Assembly: GCF_009740285.1 (NCBI RefSeq)
Contig: NZ_CP046566.1
Coordinates: forward strand, 3,882,658 to 3,946,657
Origin: Phnomibacter ginsenosidimutans
GTDB taxonomy: Bacteria; Bacteroidota; Bacteroidia; Chitinophagales; Chitinophagaceae
DNA length: 64,000 nucleotides
Reading direction: 5' to 3'
The position numbers were made by a program, and so were the translations under genes. Under the pieces are notes generated by a model, which made no database searches, was not told where the DNA came from, and saw only the letters and a list, made by a program, of their open reading frames with translations. Shown in pieces: positions 52,162 to 62,623 of this stretch (positions are counted from its first letter, which is position 1; each line of letters opens with the position of its first letter).

Positions 52162-53628
52162 TTAGTTGTCCGTCATCAGGGCATTCAGCTGCAATTCAGA
52201 TGCAGGAATAGGCCAGATGTAGTTTTGACCAGTAGCAGGAACGGCAGTTACCCCTGGTTTTGCAGGCAGTGGCAAACCGAGGCGGGTATTGTCGAAGCCG
52301 GCCAAGCCTTCACCCAGAAACTCAATGCGACGTTCGGTGAGAATGGCATTGGCAAGTGCATCAGCATTGGCAAAATCGCCGGCAGCAAATACAGTAGAAG
52401 CATCAGAACGACCACGTACTGCGTTCAGCAAAGCAATGGCTCTTGCGTCCACTGTATTGGTAGAACGGGTGATGGCTTCTGCGAGGCTCAGCAATACTTC
52501 AGGATAACGCAAAACCGGAGCCCAGTCTGTATAAGGTGCTGCAGTAGTATACTTATTCAACCACGGTTTGTTGGCAGCCATCAGGATTTGTGCACGACGG
52601 GCATCACCAGCTTTCCAGTTAGCATCGGCATATACACCTGCGGGGTTTACAGAATATTCTGCGCCACCACCAGCCTGGCTGTCATGGCGAAAATAGAAAC
52701 CCAACTGGTTTTGGGTGCCTGGCGCTTCGTTGCTATAGAAAGGCATTGACAGAATGCTTTCTACTGTAGTGTAGTTGGTAAATGTGGTATTAAATGAAGC
52801 GTTCAACGCATGACGTACACCAGTTGGCGCTACAAACGGAGCGGTAGCAGGTACCAGCTTGTTGGCTTCTGTTATTACATCAGCATAACGACGCATGCCC
52901 AGCAATACTCTTACTTTCAAAGCGATTGCTGTGTTTTTGTGTGCACGAATCACATTTTGAGTGGCATTGGCATTTGTAAGTGGCAGGTTGGTTTCAGCAA
53001 AATTGAGGTCATTCAAAATTTGCGTGTACACTTCTGCTACGGTGTTACGAGCCATATCAAAATTGGCACTACCAGTGTTTGGCGTTAAACGTAAAGGCAA
53101 ACCGGGCTTCGAACCGTTGCCGTCCCAAAAAGGACGAGCATACAGGTTGACCATGGCATGGTAGCACAATGCACGAACCAAACGGGCTTCTGCACGATAG
53201 GCATTGGCCTTGGTGGCACCTACTACAGATTCACCCTTGCTGTCCATACCCGCCAAAAAGACGTTGGCGAGGTTGATAGCATAGTAAGCACGGCTCCATA
53301 CAGCTTCTACGCTGTTGCCAGAGCTGTTGGCCGGGCCGTAGTTGTACACGTCGAAACCAGTAACAACGTTGGTTCTTTCGTTTACGAAATCAACACCACG
53401 TATATCGTTAAACACCTGAAGGCGACCGCCATACAAACCAGCATTTTTGATGGTAGCATAGAGAGCTTTTACCTGTCCTTCAATGCGGAGTTCGCTGTCG
53501 AATGCTGAGAGATCAGAAATCTGATTGGTGGGCACCGGGTTCAGAAACTCGTCTTTTTTGCAAGAAGCCAACTGGAACAGAACAGTGGCTGCTGCTATAT
53601 TTAAAAATATTCTTTTCATCTTCATCAT
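52162..53628 (-). CDS. SusD/RagB-family outer-membrane lipoprotein
   Basis: A 488-residue lipoprotein. The signal peptide ends in a lipobox before Cys (FQLASCKKDEFLNPVPTN). The SusD body has an N-terminal helical TPR-like half (KANAYRAEARLVRALCYHAMVNLYARPF) and a C-terminal half with the family LRYPEVLLSLAEAITR and ILTERRIEFLGEG. The start may be 53628, 53625 or 53619 (three nearby ATGs). It pairs with the receptor gene just upstream; no enzyme follows, so the ligand is unknown. Confidence 0.93.
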   Translation of the reverse strand: MMKMKRIFLNIAAATVLFQLASCKKDEFLNPVPTNQISDLSAFDSELRIEGQVKALYATIKNAGLYGGRLQVFNDIRGVDFVNERTNVVTGFDVYNYGPANSSGNSVEAVWSRAYYAINLANVFLAGMDSKGESVVGATKANAYRAEARLVRALCYHAMVNLYARPFWDGNGSKPGLPLRLTPNTGSANFDMARNTVAEVYTQILNDLNFAETNLPLTNANATQNVIRAHKNTAIALKVRVLLGMRRYADVITEANKLVPATAPFVAPTGVRHALNASFNTTFTNYTTVESILSMPFYSNEAPGTQNQLGFYFRHDSQAGGGAEYSVNPAGVYADANWKAGDARRAQILMAANKPWLNKYTTAAPYTDWAPVLRYPEVLLSLAEAITRSTNTVDARAIALLNAVRGRSDASTVFAAGDFANADALANAILTERRIEFLGEGLAGFDNTRLGLPLPAKPGVTAVPATGQNYIWPIPASELQLNALMTDN

Positions 53629-53642
53629 TTTGTGTTTAGAAA

Positions 53643-56600
53643 TTAGAACCCAATGTTTACACCGAGGGTGATGGTACGAGCATTACCAACGGAGTTACGG
53701 TCTACACCTTGATTGGTGCTGCCTGTACCGTTTGATGATACTTCAGGATCGGGTCCGGGGTACTTGGTCAAAATCAACAGGTTGTTGCCAGATACGTAGA
53801 AGCGGGCACTGCTGATTCTTGCTTTACCCAATACAGACTGGGGAAGATTGTAAGACAATTGAGCGGTACGCAGTTTAATGAAGTCGCCCTTAAACACGTT
53901 TACATCCAATGGGAATGCAGAACCGTTTGATACGTTGTCGCCGAAGTAAGGCTTAGGCATATCGGTTTGGTCACCAGGCTTCTGCCAACGACGGAGCACG
54001 TCGGTAGAGTTGTTCCAGAAGCGCTGATCACGAAGACCCGCATAAGTACCCCAGTACACGTAGAAACCAGCCTGGTAGGTAAACAAAGTGTTCAAAGAGA
54101 AGTTACCAAAGTTGAAAGTGTTATCCCAACCACCTACAAAACGAGGGTTGGTGTTTTTGTACACTATCGCATCAGCAGAGCTTACGTTAGGAGCACGTGT
54201 GCCATCGGCATATTCAAAGTTGAAGCCAGTGGCTGCACGGAACTGATAAAACACTTCACGACCTTGTGCATTGATGAAAATACGACGACCAGTAGCAGGG
54301 TCTACACCGTTAGTACGCGTAACAAACAAGCTACCTACAGGGCTACCGGGTACAGTAATGTTTACTGTTTCCAAACCACTGGTTGAAGACAATACACGGT
54401 TCAATCCAGGAGCCAGTGAAGTCACTTCGTTTTCGTTGAAGTTGAAGTTGAATGAAGAAGACCAGCTAAAGTTTTTCTTCCGGATTACCTGAGCGTTAAT
54501 GCCCAATTCAACACCTCTGTTGTACATGGTACCAACGTTGGTAGGTACTGAGCTAGGCATACCGGCACTTGGAGGAGCAGGCACGTTCAGAATCAATCCG
54601 TCTACATCATTGTTGTAGTAAGATACTTCAGCAGTAATGCGGTCGTTCATGAAACCGAAATTCAGACCGATGTCGAGTTTGTTACTGGTTTCCCAACCGA
54701 GGAAATTGTTACCAACCTGGTTGAACACCAATGTACCTGTTTGGCCATACAAGCCAGAACCAAATGTGCTGAGCGAAGCGAAGTCGCCCAAGCCAGCAAT
54801 ATTACCTACGCGGCCATAGCTACCACGCAGTTTCATGCTGCTGAAAATAGAAGACAGCTTAGATGATTGCCAGAAGTTTTCATTGGCAATTTCCCAACCG
54901 GCAGATACACCCCAGAAAGTACCAGCCTTTCTGTCGCTACCCAGTTGAGATGCACGGTCACGACGGATGTTGGCACTGATGAAATACTTCCTGTCGTAGT
55001 TGTAGTTCAAACGACCAAACTCAGACAAGAGATAGCTTTCGCCAATACCCAAACCGGCAGTGTTGGGTGTAGCCCAACCACCCTGAATGTTGGTGAAGTC
55101 TGGATCGTTTACCTGAATGCGGTTCAAACCAAAGCTCTTGGCTTGAATACGCTGCTGCTCCACACCGCCCAATACAGAGAAGTTGTTGGCGCCGCTCACT
55201 TTGAAATCATATTGTGCAGTAGTAGTCCATACCCAGTTTTTGCGGTTTACAAAACTGCTGGTGGCAGAACCATTGCTACCAAAACCTTCGCCAGATTGTG
55301 GGCTCCAGTAAATTTCGTTTTCAGTGTTCAAATAATCAACACTGTACTGCGTACGAATAGCAAGACCACTCACAGGACGCAATTCAGCAAACATGTTTCC
55401 GAGGAAACGGTTTGTTTTCTGAATTACTTCTGTTTTGATCGAGAGATACAGCAGGGTTATTAAAACCAACCTGACCTACTTTGTTATTCATTACACCAAT
55501 AAACTGGCCATTCACGTTATAGGTACCATCATTGTTGTATGGCGCTACGTTTGGCGAAATAAGCAAAGCTGCCCGGCCCAAACCCGCTGTAGCAAATGCA
55601 GCACCAGGTATAGAACCAGAGCTAACAGCAGCTTCGTTCAATTCGTTTGAATATTGAATTTTACCACCAATCGTCAGCATTTTGCCCACCTTGGTATCGA
55701 AGTTGCCCAGCATAGAAATACGACGGAAATCGTTGCGCTTAATGATACCTGACTGATCGGTTACACCAGCAGAAAAATAGTAGCGGGTCGCATCGTTGGC
55801 ACCACTCACATTTACGGTGTGGCTATGCTGGATGCCAGTGCGGTATACAAAATCGTACCAGTTGGTATTGATGGGCTGTCCATCAGGTCCGTTGGTCAAA
55901 TAGAATGCATTGGTATTTGCATTGAAAGTACCCTGGTTTCTGAGTGCTTCGTTTTTGTAGTCAGTATACTGTTGCGCATTCAAAATGTTGGGCAAGCCAA
56001 ACACTTTTGAAAAACCAACCCAGCTATCAAGGGTAACTTTTGCCTTACCGGTTTTACCACGCTTGGTGGTTACGAAGATCACACCATTAGCAGCACGGCT
56101 ACCGTAGATGGCAGAGGCCGCAGCATCTTTACTAATGTCGATGCTTTCAATATCGTTCGGGTTGATACTGGCCAATGCGTTACCAGAAGCATCTGTACCA
56201 CTTGCATCACCTGAAAATACAGGCACACCATCAATTACAATGAGTGGCTGTGAGCTCAACGAGATTGAGTTGGTACCACGCACCCGGATAACAGGCGGGT
56301 TGTTCAACACACCGTTAGGAATAGAAATTTGAACACCTGCGGCACGGCCACCCAAAGCCTGTTCAAAACTTTGTACAGGACGGTTGGCTACTTCCTGACC
56401 AGCCACAGAGGCAATGTTGCCTGTAATTTCCTTCCGCTTTTGCGTACCATAACCAACGACGATAACTTCATCGAGTTTATTTTCGGCAAGCTTCAAACTC
56501 ACATTCAATACTCCGTTTGCAGGAATGCTTAGGGTTACAGCTTCATAACCCACAAAAGAAAACGTAAGTGTTTTAGATGAAGCAGGAACTGTCACACTAT

Positions 56601-56772
56601 AAGATCCTCCAGCTTCTGATTTAGTACCCGCACCACCCGGTGCCGATACCGTAACACCAACAAGTCCAGTGCCATCCTTGCTGTCAGTAACCTTTCCGGT
56701 TACTGTTTTGCTCTGTGCAAAAGCCACGAAGGTGATGCACAGGCACACAATTGCCATTGCGATTTTTCTCAT
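53643..56772 (-). pseudogene. SusC/RagA-family TonB-dependent receptor, single-base frameshift
   Basis: Signal peptide (MRKIAMAIVCLCITFVAFAQ), CarboxypepD_reg-like domain, LDEVIVVGYGTQKRKEITGNI (the TonB-box-adjacent SusC motif), plug with RVRGTNSISLSSQPLIVIDGVP, then a beta-barrel ending in the final Phe. The frame is broken at 55409-55410 (plus-strand GG): with one G fewer, NSENKRFLGNMFAEL joins the two parts into 1042 residues. As written the N-terminal frame ends about 460 residues in. susD follows after 14 bases. Nothing else in the gene is decayed, so a sequence error is likely. Confidence 0.9.
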
Positions 56773-57141
56773 TTTTAAAATTTTGGTTTACAATAAATCT
56801 CACAATAAGAACGTGCACCTGTCTGTGTGAGCAGAATGGTTAGTGGGCTTCACTCACAATACATGTTGTTGATAGATGCAGCGCTTCTCTGACTAATTCG
56901 CAATGTAGACAACTAATTGCTTTGGATAGATGCGTAAAAAGTAAAAAAGATATAACAGGAGGTTATGGTAGGGCATGAAATTTCTACCCAATTGAATACC
57001 TATACATCCATTGCTTATTGCTACACAGTTATGGTTTAGCAGAGTTCATGCAGCAGAATGTATTGAATGAATCTTGTGGTTCATGACAGGATTATACGTA
57101 AGCAGATTACAAAATTGCACCAATACAAACGAGTAAATGCA
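56773..57141. other. Long leader/promoter gap of the second susC gene
   Basis: A 369-base gap, AT-rich. It must carry the promoter of susC (minus) and, at its far end, the terminator at 57142. I see no exact TAnnTTTG on the minus strand within 300 bases of the gene and no convincing ORF or RNA. Confidence 0.35.
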
Positions 57142-57169
57142 AAAGGCCGGTCAATCCTGACCGGCCTTT
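57142..57169 (-). terminator. Terminator of the third SusC/SusD operon
   Basis: AAAGGCCGGTCA with TGACCGGCCTTT, a perfect 12-bp stem and a 4-nt loop, 29 bases after the stop of the last gene. Confidence 0.9.
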
Positions 57170-57197
57170 GTGCGTATCGATATTGCGAATAACCAAC

Positions 57198-57716
57198 TTA
57201 TGGTTGTGCAATACTCAAACCAATTTTGGCGTAGTTGGTTGCAGGTTTAAACACTGCGTTCTCTGTGAGTTCAAGCACTGCAGTGGCAGTACCTGTACCA
57301 GCACCGGGGTTCAACACTACGAAGTCTACAAAACCAAAGCTGCTGTTGGCAGGAATGGTACCTGTACCTGTTACAGCCTGGAAGTGTGTACCGGGAGCAC
57401 CAGTAGATTCTGCCTGGTTGAATTTGAAAGTAAATGCACGGTCTGTAGCAGCTTGTGCTCCTACTACATTCACCCGCAAACGAATAGTACCCGTAGTGCG
57501 GGTAATAAAAGGAGAGGAATTGGGGGTTGCAGCATTGTAAATAGGCACTCTAATCATCATTGGGTAGGTAAGTCCAGCAGCATTTGAATTCCAGCTACTT
57601 GCGTCCCACTCTATTTGAGCACCATTAAATGTGGCAATTTCGTTCTTGATACAACCGGTTGACAAAAACGCTGTAACAATTGCCAACATCAATATTGTAT
57701 TTCTAAAATTTTTCAT
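57198..57716 (-). CDS. Lipoprotein of the SusE position, unknown
   Basis: A 172-residue lipoprotein with the lipobox at residue 22 (LSTGCIKNEIATFNGAQ). The rest looks like beta-sandwich repeats with Gly/Thr-rich strands. It is the third gene of a SusC-SusD operon, 17 bases after susD, the place where small surface glycan-binding lipoproteins usually are. It resembles DUF4843-type proteins loosely; no binding site can be read. Few homologies are apparent to me. Confidence 0.75.
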   Translation of the reverse strand: MKNFRNTILMLAIVTAFLSTGCIKNEIATFNGAQIEWDASSWNSNAAGLTYPMMIRVPIYNAATPNSSPFITRTTGTIRLRVNVVGAQAATDRAFTFKFNQAESTGAPGTHFQAVTGTGTIPANSSFGFVDFVVLNPGAGTGTATAVLELTENAVFKPATNYAKIGLSIAQP

Positions 57717-57733
57717 AGAAGATGTCTTATTGT

Positions 57734-59281
57734 TTAATAGCCGAAATTTTGTTTGATGCGAGGATTACCATCCACTTCACGTTGGGGAATAGGAGGAAGA
57801 ATTCTTGCATCAGAAAAAGATACTGTAGCAGTAGAAGGAGCTGTTTTCACAATATCTCGTCCAAGCCTTTTAAGATCGAAGAAACGATGACCTTCAAAAG
57901 CAAACTCTATACGGCGTTGCCTGATAATCTCCTCCAAAAGTGCATTTCCAGAAAGACCGTTATCAGTAGTTTCTATTGCAGAACCTATATACCCTTCATA
58001 TCTCCGTTGTTTAAGAAACTTAAGATCATTCAGTGCATTTGTTTCTGAAAAAACAGCACTACCAGGCGTAGCTGCAGACTCTGCACGAATGAGATATGCT
58101 TCTGCAATCCTAAGTACTGGCACATTGTCCAGATTAATGAATCCATTTTTCCCAATGTACTTCGTGCACTCAACCCAGACCTTCGTCCTGCCGCCATTGC
58201 CGGGTTCAAACAGTCGGTTTCTAACATCAGTCGACCGAGATGAAATTGAAGCATTAACTCCAACAAAATTTGAACTAGTTAGTGTGATTCCGAGGTCGGC
58301 TAATAATGAGGGACGAGGAACCAAATCACCAAATCCTCCCAGAACAGCCTGGTTTCCTGGAGCCGTCAATGTTGTGAAAGAAGTTTGAAGTGATTCATTA
58401 ACTCCTGGATTTTCATTGTTTTGTGCAAATCGAACCTGAAAAAGTATTTCACGATTTGTCGCTGCTCTCCATTGCGCTTCATAGTTGCTTATGTCAGTCA
58501 TTCTATCACCTGCCAAAGCAATGGCATCATCAGCCCACTTTTTGGCAGCAGCATAGTCTCTCCTATATAGGTTTACTCTCGCAAGCAAAAGTCTTGCAGC
58601 TGCTTTGTTAGCTAACGCCACATCTGCTGTAGGGCCAAAACCAAGTAATCCTTCGGCATCAGTCAAATCTGCTACGATTCTTGAATAGACATCATTGATA
58701 GGAGCACGTTCAGGCAAAAGAGCTACTGCACTATCTATATTATCAATTCCTTTTAGAATAATAGGAACCCCTCCACGATTTTGCTGATCGATAATAGCAC
58801 CCGGAATATAGGCATATACCCGAACCAAGTCAAAATAGTAAAGTCCTCTAAGATAGAGACATTGGCCCCTCCAAGAGTTGATTCTTGCTGTTGTTGGAGC
58901 TGGCACAACATTGAGCCTTGGAATGGCCTCGAGAATCAGATTAATTTGATTTATAGCGGAATAACTATTAGACCAAATTGTGCCGGTAAAGTGTGCGTTC
59001 AAAACATTATTTGATTCATTCAATAACCGACCACTAGCATTTGTTGCATACCCATTATCTGCTAATGCTTCGGGATGTGTGATTAAATCACGACCATATT
59101 GTCTGAGGTTTTTCAACCTTGCATACAATCCAGTTATTGCAGCGTCTATGTTTTCCGGAGTTTGTAATGCAGTCTCTGAAGGGATTGACTGAACGGGATC
59201 AATCTCTAATTGCTTCTTGCAACCAGCGGTTAGAAATGCAAGAATGGCAAGTATAAAAACTCCTTTCGAAAGTTTCTTCAT
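57734..59281 (-). CDS. SusD/RagB-family outer-membrane lipoprotein
   Basis: A 515-residue lipoprotein with lipobox at residue 21 (LTAGCKKQLEIDPVQSIPS). The SusD order is clear: TPENIDAAITGLYARLK near the N-terminus, RGQCLYLRGLYYFDLVRVYA in the TPR part, and VPVLRIAEAYLIRAESAATPGSA and RQRRIEFAFEGHRFFDLKRLG near the C-terminus. It lies 24 bases after susC. The codons are more AT-rich than in the core genes. Confidence 0.94.
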   Translation of the reverse strand: MKKLSKGVFILAILAFLTAGCKKQLEIDPVQSIPSETALQTPENIDAAITGLYARLKNLRQYGRDLITHPEALADNGYATNASGRLLNESNNVLNAHFTGTIWSNSYSAINQINLILEAIPRLNVVPAPTTARINSWRGQCLYLRGLYYFDLVRVYAYIPGAIIDQQNRGGVPIILKGIDNIDSAVALLPERAPINDVYSRIVADLTDAEGLLGFGPTADVALANKAAARLLLARVNLYRRDYAAAKKWADDAIALAGDRMTDISNYEAQWRAATNREILFQVRFAQNNENPGVNESLQTSFTTLTAPGNQAVLGGFGDLVPRPSLLADLGITLTSSNFVGVNASISSRSTDVRNRLFEPGNGGRTKVWVECTKYIGKNGFINLDNVPVLRIAEAYLIRAESAATPGSAVFSETNALNDLKFLKQRRYEGYIGSAIETTDNGLSGNALLEEIIRQRRIEFAFEGHRFFDLKRLGRDIVKTAPSTATVSFSDARILPPIPQREVDGNPRIKQNFGY

Positions 59282-59305
59282 AATTAATAATTTAATTGGT
59301 CAAGG

Positions 59306-62300
59306 TTAAAACCCTACTTGAAGCCCAACAGTAAAGTTTTTAGACTGAGGAATAATGCCGGTTGATGTTCCTACGAATTCAACATCATAACTAAACCAAT
59401 CGCTATAAGTCCATAGATTGGTTGCCTGAACGTAGAATCTTGCGTTTGTCAACTTCAACTTACTGAGTGTTTCCTGTGGGAAATCGTAAGAAATCAAAAT
59501 ATTTTTCAATCGGATATAATCAGCTTTGAACCATGTTCGATCACCACTCTGCTGGCCTGAACCTTTCACTTCTGCACCATTTACGTTTTGCCGGGGCGCC
59601 CAAGTAATCTGTCCGGGAGTAGTCCAGCGGGCATCATAGTAAGCTTTCAGATTATTAATTCTTGCCTGAGATTCGGTTAGGAAATTGATTTGCCCATCTG
59701 AGGCCCATCTTCCATATTCATACTGGAAAAATAAATCAAGAGAGAACCCTTTGTAGCTGAAAGTATTCCTCAAACCGCCCTGAAACAAAGGAATTCGAGT
59801 TGGTCCCAAAACCACTCTATCTCTAGCCTGAACCTGATATGCAAGATTACCAAATGTATCATACCACATAGCTCTTCCTGTAGCAGCGTTAACACCCGCA
59901 TATCGCTGAGTAAACAAAACGCCAACAGGTTCCCCGACCCTAATACTAGGGTCAGCAGGCAGTATTTTATTACCGCCATAAAGCTTAGTAACTTCCTGCT
60001 TGTTGTAAGCGAAAACAAAATTGGTGTTCCAATTAAATTCCCCCTTACGACTAGCTTTGACAACATCTGCACCGAGTGTCAGTTCTATGCCTCGGTTATG
60101 CAATGAACCGATGTTTGAGGTAAATCCACCAAAGCCGGTTGTTAGCTGAACAGGCTGATCGAAGCAACAAATTCCTTGTGTCTTTGCTATAAACTTCAAC
60201 TGAACCATTGATGCGATTTCCAAAAAATGCAAAATCTATACCTGCATTCAAGGTTCCGTTAATTTCCCAGCGAAGAGTTGGATTAGGCAATTGGGTAAAC
60301 GCTAAACCAGCTAAACCATTGTATACACCACCAGAACCGTAAAGTCCTAATGCATCAAAATTGCCTATCTGGTCATTGCCCGTGGTTCCATAGCCAATAC
60401 GAAGACGCAGTTGCGAAATCAATTTAGAGTTGATTAAGAATTTTTCCTGATCGATGTTCCATGCGGCTTTTACACCATAAAAAAGGCCAAAACGTTCTGT
60501 TTGTCCAAAACGGGAAGATCCATCATATCGGCCTGAAATACCTATCAAATACTTTTTATCATAGCTGTAGTTGATTGACCCGAATACACCATTGCGTCGG
60601 AATCCTGTAAAAAATTCACCCACGCCAACCGGATTTGCGGCATTATTCAAACTGACAAACTGATATGACGGAAAACCATCGCCGGTTGCTGATATTGTTT
60701 CATTGTTTTCACGTCTAAATTCGTACCCAATAACACCATCGATAGAGTTTTTGTCAGCAAATGACTTATTAAAATTCAATGTCGTGAAGAGATTGGTATT
60801 TGTATTCCAGTTGCTTTGTGTTTGTACTAAACCACGACGGACAAAAGCATCAGGAGTGCGTGCATCCCTAACACTCTTTCCTTGTACAAGCCTGTAATCC
60901 AAGCCTGCAAAATTGCTCCATGTAAGCCAAGAGGCCAGTTTGTAATCGACTCTAAAGTTACCAACTAGCTGGTTCGTTCGGGTAAAACCAGTATTCCAAT
61001 CATTTACTGCAATGATATTCTGATTCAAAACGCCCATTAATGAACCTGGATTTTGACCTGGAACACCATAATATGAACCATCGGCATTATATATGGGGTT
61101 CATTGGCCAAATACCAGAAGCTGCAAATGCAGGGCTTCCTAAAAAAGATCCATCAGTAGCAAATGGGTTATTTTGAAAAGAGGTGCTAAGGTTAATACTT
61201 GTCGAGAAGGTAAGTTTACTCGTTGCTTTGTTTTGCAAGTCAACCTTTAAAGCGCTTCTTCTAAAGTCGGCTTTTGTAACAAAAGTTTCAACATCCTGAT
61301 GACTCATACTAACCCGAAAAGTACTGCGATCATTGCCGCCGCTGGCACTCAACTCATAATTTTGAATCGTACCGTTCTGAAAAGCAAAATCTTGCCAATC
61401 GTAAGTTGCAAGTGCAGCTATCGCTGAATCTGCCTGAGCATTCGTCATATTAGCCGCATTAGGAACTCGAAATGTACCAAGCACATTTTGTTTTACTGCC
61501 AGGTTATTTGCAGGTAAATTATTAGCATTCCCAACTCCCTCAGCTCTCAACTGAAAATACTCTTGGCTGTTCACCATATTTAACCGTTTCAACGGCTGTA
61601 CACTACCAAAGTATGTATTAAAGTTAAACTTGGTTTTTCCTGATTTGCCTTTTTTAGTTGTTACAATTACAACCCCATTAGCCGCATTTGAACCATAGAT
61701 AGCTGCAGAAGCCGCATCTTTCAAAATATCAATTGATTCAATATCATCCGGATTCAAAAACGATAACGGGTTTGCCTGAGTAAACGCTGCATCATTTCTC
61801 GTGTTTAGTTGTACTCCATCCACAATCCAAAGAGGCTGATTGCCAGCATTGATAGAACCCTCTCCACGTATGCGAACATTGATCGCACCCCCAGGAATAC
61901 CGTTGTTAGCCTGTACAAGTACACCTGCAGCTTTGCCTTGCAGAGCAACGTCTAAACTGGCATTTGGCCTGTTTTCGATTTGTGCAGCACGAACGGTAGA
62001 GATGGCACCAGCTTCATCCCGCTTTCTACGGGTTTGGTAACCTACCACTACTACTTCGTCCAAACCATCATTGCCGGCAGCACTCAACGTTACGTTGATG
62101 GTGTTGCTGGAACCGATGTTGACTTCCTTGGTGGCTTTGCCTACAAAAGAAACTACAAGTGCCTTAGCAGTTGTAGGCGCTGAAATGGAGAAGGCACCGT
62201 CTGCAGCGGAAGTAGCAGCAATTTTTGTACCCTTCACCGTTACAGTAGCTCCCTCGAGTGGGGCGCCATTCTCATCGGTAATCTTACCGCTGAGGGTTCG

Positions 62301-62366
62301 GTTCTGAGCTATCAATTGCCCTACAGCAATTACAAAGCACAGTACCAACAGGACTGTTTTTCTCAT
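59306..62366 (-). pseudogene. SusC/RagA-family TonB-dependent receptor, single-base frameshift
   Basis: Signal peptide (MRKTVLLVLCFVIAVGQLIAQ), CarboxypepD_reg-like domain (about residues 25-100), LDEVVVVGYQTRRKRDEAGAI, plug with IRGEGSINAGNQPLWIVDGVQ, and a barrel ending VGLQVGF. The frame is broken at about 60161, where one G too many on the plus strand turns …RNLLLDQPVQLTTG… out of frame. Corrected, the product has 1019 residues. The extra base is not in a homopolymer. It has a -7 box with a leader of about 75 nt and an upstream 12-bp inverted repeat. Confidence 0.9.
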
Positions 62367-62447
62367 ACGTTACTAATTGGTTATTTTTCTAAAAACGTTT
62401 AGATGCTTTCCGCTCTGGAAACCTTTGCAGCCTTCAAACGGAAGCGC

Positions 62448-62455
62448 CAAATTTA
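62448..62455 (-). promoter_or_regulatory. -7 box of the third susC operon
   Basis: On the minus strand TAAATTTG fits TAnnTTTG, with TTG (62478-62480) 22 bases further upstream. The leader to the susC ATG would be about 75 nt. Confidence 0.55.
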
Positions 62456-62512
62456 AGCCTCTTGACTTAATGATGTTCAAGAGTTGTTAAATGCTGCTTC
62501 AACGAAAATGTT

Positions 62513-62541
62513 TTTATTTATAACGAACGGTTATAAATAAA
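62513..62541. promoter_or_regulatory. 12-bp perfect inverted repeat upstream of the susC promoter
   Basis: TTTATTTATAAC and its exact complement enclose GAACG. It is about 60 bases upstream of the -7 box, a suitable place for an activator or repressor. The AACGAACGGTT core recalls TetR-type operators; this is inference. It is also 83 bases after the MMPL stop. Confidence 0.5.
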
Positions 62542-62623
62542 TGGTTTTAGTCAGTGATCGCCGCTCAAAGCCTGACTGGCTTCGATTTTGAGGATTTACA
62601 AACTGACAGAAATATGACAATAC

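Noticed and set aside
14940-60170. Programmed +1 frameshifting as the cause of the broken susC and mreB frames
   Set aside because: The four +1 sites share no slippery sequence or stop-codon context, and such control is not known for these families. Sequence error or mutation is simpler.
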